From contig JAVHZZ010000001.1 of assembly GCA_036250195.1 (NCBI GenBank), forward strand, positions 397,112,117 through 397,176,116: a DNA stretch of 64,000 nucleotides, written 5' to 3'. The DNA is from Mixophyes australis (Eukaryota; Chordata; Amphibia; Anura; Limnodynastidae). The position numbers and the translations under genes are program-made. The notes under the pieces are model-generated. The model was not told the DNA's origin and searched no databases. It saw nothing but the letters and a program-made list of their open reading frames with translations. Shown here piece by piece: positions 55,907-64,000 of this stretch (the stretch's first letter is position 1; every line of letters begins with the position of its first letter).

Positions 55907-56184
55907 CATTAAATCATACATGCCCACTTTTAAGATTTCTCCGGGGAAGAAGTCATGTGACATGGGCTAGGAGGAGGGCGTGGTGACATTTTGCATCACC
56001 ATAGCCCCGCCCCCACTATAGGAAAGCCAAAATTCACTGCATTGAATGGAGGGGCGGAGCTTAATGACGCTATTAAGCCCCGCCACTCCATTCACTGCCG
56101 TTAATTTTGCCAAATTTCGGGAGTTTTGCCTACTCTTCTGGGAGTCCGTGAGATTCTGGGAGAGTAGGCAGGTATGCATTAAAT
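55907..56184. mobile_element. hAT MITE copy C (262 bp), CATTAAAT duplication
   Basis: Runs 55915-56176, CATACATGCCCAC to GTAGGCAGGTATG, with CATTAAAT at 55907-55914 and 56177-56184. It is inserted at the edge of the following tandem repeat, whose unit also contains ATTAAAT. Confidence 0.9.
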
Positions 56185-56670
56185 CAATAGCACCCACATT
56201 TAATAAGTAGGCCTCCCTCTCTGCAAATAGGCCTGAATGTAAAATGAAATAAAATTAATAGTATACAAATTTAATAATAGAACTGTTTCTCCCAACTAGC
56301 CCTAACATTGAATTAATAGCGTACACATTTAATAAAAAAAAACATATTTACCTCCCCACAAAACAGCCCAGCAATAAATTAATAGCATTCACATGTAACA
56401 AATAAACCCATTTCACACAACCGTTGCTGACAATATTTCATATTCACATTTAATAAATTAGCCCTCCTTCTCCCCAAACTTAGACCCAAATTGAATAATA
56501 AATTAAAGGTCCCATCAACTCACCTTAAATGAATAGGCCCCGCTATTAAATTAAATATTCTACCAACACCTGTAAAATAAATTAATAGCACCCACCATTA
56601 AATAATTAGTCCTCAGGAAAACTGCACAATTAAATTAATAGCCCACATTAACATATAGTATCTCTCTCTC
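56185..56670. repeat. Degenerate tandem repeat, roughly 60-75-bp unit
   Basis: ATTAATAGC followed by CACATTTAATAAATTAGGCCC-like words recurs at least seven times with heavy divergence. No frame or promoter is evident. Confidence 0.65.
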
Positions 56671-57849
56671 TCTCCAAAAAAAATTGCATCCACGCATGGT
56701 ATTACTACAATACCGGCACTACTTTCATAGCAAACTTTCATGTGGCCCAGGGGAAAATACCATTCCCAGTATATTCCCTCAATACATTATCACAAACCAC
56801 ATAAAAAGGCAACTGAACAAATGTGCAAAACCCAACCATCACTGCCTGCGCAAAGTGTTGTACTAGGAGAAAGATCGGATCACCAACTGACAGGTGATCT
56901 GATCTTTCTCCTGTTTGTGCGGCTGCGAGTCCCCCCCTGACGCAGGCGCGCACCCGGTACAACATCCCCATGGGGCCATCTTACAGGTGTGCAGAGGTGC
57001 AAAATTGAGAATGGGTGTGGTGATACAATTGGGGGCGTGGCTATGCATCATTGCATGGCTGATGGAGAAAAGTTTTTAAGTTTTAACTCACTGTTTTTGT
57101 GTTTTTGGGTATAATGTATTAAGGACATGAACTTTACTTCATGTCTCCCCTGCGTGATAACACACATGATTGTGGCGGCTGTAGAGTACTTGGATTTACA
57201 TTTAGAACATACTTACTAACATTTAAAAACTCCCTTCCAAGATCAAGTGCAGGGGTGTGTGGTGCTTATATGAAGTGCTCCTCATGTCTGTGTCTTTCCC
57301 TAAGGATTGGTGTTCCAACCAAATATACATGTTTCTTTAAAGCTAAAGCACAACCATTTATTATCTCCACTGATTAAAGCAAATAAAATATCAAATATAA
57401 AAATTATAATTGACTGAAAGCATATAAAATTGTAACATTATTAACCACATGGTACTTATGATGGAACCAGTTATATGGGTACTTGGACCTTTCATGACTT
57501 ATGAGGTGGACATTAAAGAATAAAAATAAAAACATCTTTGTAACTGTGGGATAGGTTTAAAGGATGTCTCCCCTGCAAAAGCCACAACCAACACCAGGCC
57601 CGGGCTTGTTACACTATAATACAGCATGGAGTAGCCCTGTTAAAATGTGAGACACAGACCCAGTCAGTTCAGCATGTCGGGAAACTGGGCCCACCAAACC
57701 AAATGCAGCCCTTCCCCCTAGAAAAAAATCTCCTGGGTGGGTGTTGGGGTAATATGTTGTGCTACTGGTCCAAGAAAGTCCTGGCAGCCATAAACTGCTT
57801 GGTTATGCTGACGCCTGTAAAACTATGAGTGCCACCATACCCATGGCTG
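56671..57849. other. No gene seen; 20-bp hairpin at 56865-56912
   Basis: AGGAGAAAGATCGGATCACC and its complement (19 of 20 pair) flank an 8-base loop. Elsewhere only chance frames occur. Confidence 0.6.
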
Positions 57850-58469
57850 CCAGAACATGCTGCCACTTGTACAACTAACTTGCACTGTGCTGCATTTTGT
57901 GTTGCATTGCACTGGGCATGCCAAGAAACAGACTATACACCAGTGAACGCAAGTGTATGCAATTCATCTTCAAGCACAAAGGACCCTTCCGTAGAACTAC
58001 AATTTCAGGGACCGAACAGGGAGGGCAAGTGGCACCTCTAAGGTACGTGTTTTTCAGTTGTTTCACTTGCACCAGCTACAGGTCAGGTGTAAGTGCCGAG
58101 TGATAGTAATGACAGTCACACTAGAAAATGTGTTTGCAATCAAGAGCAAGTGTAAAACTGCATTTTATGTACAGAAGACACTAATAACAACCCTTTTTTT
58201 TTACTTTTTTTCATTAAGGACTATTTTTAAAAGGTGACAATACTGAATACTTTTTTTTTTCTGTCTGTTCTGCTGGGACTTTATATTCCACATATACATT
58301 GTACGTATCCTGCAGTGTTGTGTCTGTCTCAATACGGTAAGTGCCGTATATGCAGAGAATACCTAGACTAATATTCAGCAAGAGACTTTTCTTAAGATCC
58401 ACTTGTAGTTGAAAACAGGTGCGTGTGCCAGATATAAGTGCATTTTGTGTGCTTTAATGAATCAAGTCC
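57850..58469. repeat. Interspersed repeat, second copy of the family at 39893
   Basis: GCAAGTGTATGCAATTCATC and TTTCACTTGCACCAGCTACA are shared with the first copy. The right end ATGAATCAAGTCCC is the inverse of the first copy's CCTGATTCATTAA start, so the family has inverted ends. No coding sequence. Confidence 0.7.
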
Positions 58470-58804
58470 CATGTGTCTGGCTAGCAATCGGGTAGCCACA
58501 AACACACCCAAATACTCTCTACATATGAACTGGATGCTGGTCAATGACTGCAGCTAAAAATGATAGTGCTTCTCAACAGGCTCATTCCTTTGACATGCTG
58601 CCTGCTCTCTCTGCTTAGAGGAGGTCATCAACTCCAGTTGTATTTACGCCAGTGCTCGAAGTGTGCCGGTATGAGACAGTATGTTTTACCTGCATTTCTA
58701 AATTGGCCACTGTTCTCTGCAATCTAGAAACAGTTTCCAGTTCTGCCCTGTTTTTATATATTTTTTTTTCTGAAGAGGGGGCTGTGGGGATTGGATTGCT
58801 ACGA

Positions 58805-59030
58805 GTGTGAGAGGGACAGGGGAGAACATGGTGCAGGGAGACATGGAGAGGGAGAGGGGAGAAGATGGTGCAGGGAGACATGTGAGAGGGAGAGGGGAAA
58901 AGATGGTGCATGGGGACATGTGAGAGGGAGAAAGGAGAAAAAGGTGCAGGGAGACATGCGAGAGGGACAGGGGAAAACATGATGCAGGCAGACGTGAGAG
59001 GGACAGGGTAGAAGATGGTGCAGAGAGATA
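58805..59030. repeat. Minisatellite, about 40-bp unit (interrupted)
   Basis: GAGAGGGACAGGGGAGAA followed by GATGGTGCAGGGAGACATG recurs six times. One more unit appears at 60925-60960, beyond the L2 insertion. Confidence 0.85.
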
Positions 59031-60925
59031 TGTTGCCTCCTTTTTCTCCTTTAAAATTCTTCATCTCATCCTAGCACCATCCTCCTGTCACCCTGATTGC
59101 TCCTCCACCTTCTAACAAACATCTCTTGTGCTCTTTCCTCCCTACCTCAGGTGACAGTTTGCAGGTCTACCTGCAACCTGGTTCCCATCCCCTCTTACCT
59201 ACTTCGCTCCCTCTCCCTTACTGTCTGCTCCTACCCTGCGCAACTCTTCAATCTGTCACTCTCCACTGGCATCCTCTTCCTTTAAACATGCCCTTATCTC
59301 TCCCATCCTCAAAATACCCAATCTTGACCCCACATATCTCGCTAACTAATACTCTATCTCACTTCTTCCCTTTGCCTCTAAACTACTCAAGAGGTTTTCT
59401 GCAATGGCCTCACTAGACACCTCACGGACAATATCCTCCTTGACCCTCTCCAATCCGGCTTCCGCCTCCTCCACTCCACTAAAACCACCCTGGCTAAAGT
59501 TACAAACCTCCTTCACTCAGCTAGATATAAGAGTCACTTCTCCTTGCTCATCCTTCTTGATCTATACGTGGCCTTCGACACCGTTGACCACCTCCTCCTG
59601 TTGCAAGCTCTCTTTTTACCTCGCCAATCGCTCCTTCTCTATATCCATTTCTGGTTCATCCTTTCCCCCGCCACCCGCCCTGTAGGAGATCCTCAGGGTT
59701 CAGTTCTTGGCCCTCTGCTCTTTTCGCTGTACACTACCTCCCTGGGTGATCTCATCACCTTCTTTGGTCTCCAATATTACCTGTACACTGATGACATTCA
59801 ACTCTACATCTCCTCTCCTGATCTCTCCCCCTCCCTTCTCTCTCGTGTATCTAACTGCCTTTCTGCCATCTCCTCTTGGATGTCTTCATGTTTTCTCAAA
59901 ATCAACATTGCCAAAACTGAGCTCAACGTCTTCCCTCCTTCTAGATCTGCATCCCATCTCGATCTCTCTATTACTGTCAACAACACTATCATATCATATG
60001 TTCCCCAAATCTGCTACCTGTGGATCACCCTCAACTCCTCCCTCTCTTTTAACCCCCACATTCATTCTCTCACCCAATCCTGTTGCTTCCAAGACTGTAA
60101 TATCGCCTGCATCCGGTCCTTCCTATCCCAGAATGATACCAAAACCATCATCCATGCTCTCATCATTTCCCATATTGACTACTGTAACCTTCTTCTTACT
60201 GGCCTCCCTCTCTCCCACCTCACCCAACTCAGGTCTATACTCATTGCAGCTGCAAAACTCATCTTCCTCTCCCACCCACTCCTTTTCTGCCTCCCCTCTC
60301 TGCTTCGCCCTTCACTGGCTCCCCTTCCCCTACAGAATCCTTTACAAACTCCTCCCACTCACATACAAGGACCTCTCCCACTCCACTGCCCCTTACATTT
60401 CTAACCTCCTGTCAATTTACATTTCATCCCGTTCCCTGATCACCCCTCCCCACTCCAGAATCCAAGACTTCTCCCGGGCTGTCCCTCTTCATTGGAATGA
60501 CCTCCCACGCTCCATCAGACTGTCCTCTAATTTGGGCACCTTCAAATGGGCACTCCAAACTCATCTTTTCCTCAAAGCCTTCCAACCATCCACCTAATCT
60601 TCTATCCATACTTGATTACCTTACCCTCCCCCCCTCTCTTGCTCTTGATCCCCTCCTCTGACTCCTTTTGTGCCTCCTGTCTGTTTGCCCTCTCTCTAGG
60701 ATGTAAGCTGTTATGAGCAGGGCCCTCTTCCCTCTTTTTTCTCTACCTATTCTTCTGCTGCTACTTCACTATGCAAGCTACCTTTGGAGTGTTTGAAGTC
60801 CTGGTAGTATTTGTTTTAATATTCGGTACTGTTTTTACCCTGTATGGTCTTATGTCTGTCTTTGTACAGCGCTGTGGAAACTTTGTGGCGCCCTATAAAT
60901 AAAGGCTAATAATGATAATAATAAT
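59031..60925 (+). mobile_element. L2-type LINE, 5'-truncated, inserted in the minisatellite
   Basis: About 1.9 kb from TGCCTCCTTTTTC to a TAAATAAAGGCTAATAATGATAATAAT tail. The minisatellite resumes directly after it (ATGTGAGAGAGACAG), and ATATG words at both edges suggest a short duplication. The 3' UTR includes GTACAGCGCTGTGGAAAC and GGCGCCCTATAAATAAA, the typical L2-like end. Coding is ORF2 only. Confidence 0.92.
59300..60597 (+). pseudogene. L2 ORF2 reverse transcriptase, frameshifted
   Basis: The RT fingers appear near 59300-59540 in shifting frames ([15 protein letters not shown]). The palm lies in 59544-60290 with [23 protein letters not shown] and the catalytic [10 protein letters not shown], then thumb blocks [13 protein letters not shown] and [14 protein letters not shown] frame change near 60290 moves the rest to [15 protein letters not shown] and FSRAVPLHWNDLPRSIR (to 60597). 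The order and spacing are those of L2 ORF2; the endonuclease is missing. At least two indels prevent translation. Confidence 0.92.
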
Positions 60926-60960
60926 ATGTGAGAGAGACAGAGAAGAGATGGTGCAGGGGC

Positions 60961-61424
60961 ATAGGTAAAAGAAAGTGTAAATGGAGAGACAGCTTAACAA
61001 TGGGAATGTCAGGGATGCAGCTACCATAAAGCAGAAGTAGTAGGATGGGAATGCACAGAGGGGACAAGTGTTTAAAAAAAAAATTCAAGTCTACATACTC
61101 CATTTACTTATATTTTCCATATCCCACTTCTAAATTTCCACTTCGACTACTGATTTAGGCCCAGACATTCTGCGTCCAGCTTACATTCAATTTCTGACCA
61201 CAATGACGGAAGGTCGGTAAAGACCTTCCAAACAAAAATGTCAGAAAAGAAAGGAATTCTGTCCTCAACTAAGATATCTTACACATATTCTCCAGGAAGC
61301 CATCATCTTTCTGTCTGGGCCTTTATAAAATTATAAGTGTGGCCTGTTTACTGCTCAATTATAGGTTGTGTATCAGGTTTCACAAGTGGTATTTTCTATA
61401 GTGTTTTGCTACCTGGCATTCATC
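60961..61424. other. No gene seen
   Basis: Short interval between two LINEs with a poly-A-like run near 61075. Confidence 0.5.
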
Positions 61425-62897
61425 ATCATCATCATTTATTTATTTATATAGCGCCAACATATTCCGTAACGCTTTACAATTGGGGAAAAACATAGTAAAC
61501 TAATAAACAAACTGGGTAAAACAGACAAAGAGGTGAGAAGGCCCTGCTCGTAAGCTTACAATCTATTGGACAATGTGAGTTTGACACATGAGTTTAAGTC
61601 TACATTTGCAGTCAGCCCAGCCAGACTGCAAAGGTAAAAGTGACTCATAAGCTAAATGATCCTGTCACACAACAATGTTGGTCAAGGGGTAGTTGTATAA
61701 CAGGTGGTAATAGGGTAGTGTAGTGAGGTTAAGAGGGTGGTTGAGGAATATTATAAGCTTGTCTGAAGAGGTGGGTTTTCAGAGAACGCTTGAAAGCTTG
61801 TAGACTAGAGGAAAGTCTTATCGTGCAAGGGAGAGAATTCCATAGAGTGGGTGCAGCCCGGAAAAAGTCCTGTAACCGGGAATGGGAGGACGTAATGAGT
61901 GTGGATGAGAGACGTAGATCTTGTGCAGAACGGAGTTGCCGAGTTGGGAGATATTTTGTGACAAGAGAGGAGATATATGTTGGTGCAGCTTTGTTGATGG
62001 CCTTGTAGGTTAGTAAAAGTATTTTATATTGGATTCGGTAGAAAACAGGCAACCAGTGTAGAGACAGACAGATGATTCAACAGAGGAATAACGATTTGCA
62101 AGGAAAATTAATTTTTCCGCAGCATGCAAAATAGATTGTAGGGGTTTAAGTCTGTTTTTGGGAAGGCCAGTAAGGAGGGAATTGCAATAGTCAATGCGGG
62201 AGATAAGTGCATGAATTAAGGTTTTTGCAGTGTCTTGTGTGAGATATGTGCGAATTCTGGAAATGTTTTTTAGATGTATGTAACATGATTTAGATATAGA
62301 GTCAATGTGGGGAACAAAGGATAGGTGTGAGTCAAGGATTACACCTAGGCAGCGAGCTTGTGGGGTGGGATTTATGGTCATGTTATCAACAGAGATAGAA
62401 ATGTCAGGTATGCTCTTGTTGGTGGGTGGGAATATTATTAACTCTGTTTTAGAAAGATTACGTTTGAGTTGGCGAGAGGACATCCAAGATGAAATGGCAG
62501 AAAGACAGTCAGTTACACGGGGCAACACAGATGTTGAGAGATCAGGAGAGGATAGATAAATTTGGGTATCAACTGCATAGAGATGATACTGAAATCCAAA
62601 GGAACTTATTAGATTTCCAAGAGAAGCGGTATAGATAGAGAATAGCAGAGGACCTTGGACTGAGCCTTGTGGTACTCTAACTGATAAAGGAAGAGGAGCA
62701 GAGGTGGCCCCAGAGAAATTAACAGTGAAAGAGCAATTAGAAAGGTAGGATGAGAACCAGGATAGAACAGTGTCTTGAAGCCCTAGGGATTGCAGCGTTT
62801 GTAGGAGAAGAGAGTGGTCAACGGTGTCAAATGCAGCCGAGAGATCCAGGAAAATTAGGAGAGAGTAATGGCGTTCCTTAACAACTATGATTTGCAC
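61425..62897 (-). mobile_element. L2-type LINE, 5'-truncated, minus strand
   Basis: Reading leftward: ORF2 from 62897 to 61729, then 3' UTR with TTGTAAGCTTACGAGCAGGG and AGCGTTACGGAATATGTTGG, ending GCGCTATATAAATAAATAAATGATG at about 61425. Same subfamily as 13765-14588. Confidence 0.92.
61729..62897 (-). pseudogene. L2 ORF2 reverse transcriptase, one frame break
   Basis: 62010-62897 (about 295 codons) starts in the palm with [19 protein letters not shown], then [16 protein letters not shown]; the catalytic box reads YAVD where the family has YADD. Thumb follows: [19 protein letters not shown] and [15 protein letters not shown]. 61729-62052 supplies the C-terminus in another frame ([32 protein letters not shown]). 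Apart from the frame change near 62040 and the YAVD change it is well preserved. Confidence 0.93.
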
Positions 62898-63599
62898 CCA
62901 CTTGCACAGCTCTAGTTACAGTCAGGATCTCAGCTATCTCTTATACAGTGCTTACATTATTTGATTTGGATACAATGACCTATGAGACATCCATTCTGAC
63001 CAGTCTGCAATCCAGACCTCCTGAAACCCATAAACATAAACCAGGTATTCTGCCGAAGTTTCATCTGAAAGTGGTTCACAGCTGTTGATGTACTAAGCAT
63101 AAGATAGACACAGAAAAAGGATTAAAAGTGATTAAGCACAGACATCTCAGAACCCATAAACAAACCAAATAGAAGTTCACATTCAAGTGTATCGTACCTT
63201 AAAAAACATGTAACAGTTCATAAACTTAATACATGAAAAAATGGAATACTAACCATCTTCTAATTAATTATTTACATACCTTTGATACATTTAATTAAAT
63301 TAAGTACAAGTTAATTAATACACCCAATACAATATGCTCACCTTGTTTCTATTGAAGAACATATGTTTGTACAACTGTCTCTATGAAACAGCTGTTGGGA
63401 ATTAATAGTTTTGATGTCTTATACTATACTTTGAATTACTTGAACACATCCATTGAATGGATATTCATGTGAAAAGAAGACATGCTTGAACCTCCTAATT
63501 TAGAAGTATAGCCTAGCTAATTTGGCACAATTGTCTCATAACTTACTTTCTGTTCATCCATAGATTAAAAGTTTTCTATCCACATATTTTGAAAAAAAT
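62898..63599. other. No gene seen
   Basis: AT-rich sequence. Confidence 0.5.
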
Positions 63600-63860
63600 T
63601 AGAAGGGACATTACTTAAAAGTGAAACATCCACAGCAATTTCCCTCATTTCACCTAATATTTTCCCCAGGACTCTCTATTAAACAATGGATGCAATCTAG
63701 ATTAAGGGTATCCTATGATCTTAACATACAATACAACTGGGACTCTTCAGAGTATTTTCAGGTAAGACATTTCCTTACATCCCTTCCCCTCCGGATACCC
63801 TAATAGAAATAGAATCATTTGAAAAACAAATTCTGCTGAAGACCCCAATAGGTAAAGGAG
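63600..63860 (+). pseudogene. Possible L1/Tx1-type LINE ORF2 fragment
   Basis: The frame from 63621 reads FSPGLSIKQWMQSRLRVSYD, then NWDSSEYFQVRHFLTSLPL, which resembles the aromatic-rich stretch near the C-terminus of L1/Tx1 ORF2 (Y.Q.RHF...L). Only about 60-80 residues remain. The call is tentative. Confidence 0.4.
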
Positions 63861-64000
63861 AGAGGAGAGGGATCTAGGATCACCCCCTGATGAGTCTTGC
63901 TAAATAAGGAATAGCTGCCAGCTCAATATCGACTCAGATAAAAGAGAAAGCATACAAGCTTGGTGTTACACTCCGAAAAACTATCCAAAATGCTCCCATG

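Overview
This 64 kb window looks like intergenic or intronic DNA from a large, repeat-rich vertebrate genome, most likely an anuran amphibian. The reasons are AT-rich unique DNA, L2 and CR1 LINEs, a tRNA-headed SINE whose tail matches the L2 3' end, many small hAT elements with 8-bp target duplications, a Tc1 element, Ty3/Gypsy relics, and a gammaretrovirus-like provirus with a proline-tRNA primer site. I see no bacterial-type gene and no confident host protein-coding exon. Nearly every recognisable coding stretch is a decayed transposon or retrovirus gene.

Layout. 1-8376: an endogenous retrovirus on the minus strand. The right LTR (7803-8376), primer site, leader with a cysteine-rich ORF, matrix, capsid end/nucleocapsid, protease, RT/RNase H, integrase, a short envelope tail, polypurine tract and part of the left LTR (1-236) can all be read; the pol frame is broken several times, most of envelope is missing and about 1.5 kb of non-gag DNA replaces the capsid. 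9279-11140: a foldback MITE and a dead Tc1 element. 13765-17200: an L2 3' end with a nested SINE piece, a hammerhead/Penelope-like stretch, and a decayed Sushi-type Ty3/Gypsy element. 22682-24987, 26214-27947 and 40457-42439: three very long solo LTRs, each with its own 5-bp target duplication and internal minisatellites; two of them are one family and carry repeated stem-loops.

29043-35404: a dense cluster with a small hAT element, a Helitron-like element carrying a CTCF-like motif, a foldback element containing an 18S rRNA fragment, a hAT transposase N-terminus with a BED finger, a Gmr1-like Gypsy element (SCAN-like gag, protease, then integrase) and a SINE head. 37871-45819: hAT MITEs, an L2 interrupted by a solo LTR and itself inserted in an older repeat, a CR1 3' half and another Gypsy-like LTR.

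47070-54650: a GT microsatellite, a foldback MITE, an LTR-like promoter with two X-box motifs, and a 2.8 kb non-autonomous hAT element filled by a 20-bp G-rich minisatellite that keeps all frames open without coding. 55915-64000: a third copy of the hAT MITE, degenerate tandem repeats, an L2 inserted into a minisatellite, a second L2 on the minus strand and a possible L1/Tx1 fragment.

The strongest candidates for something undescribed are the covarying stem-loops inside the 1.7-2.0 kb LTR family, the foldback element carrying 18S rRNA sequence, and the hAT element with the giant G-rich array. Boundaries and identities come from reading by eye; none was checked against a database.
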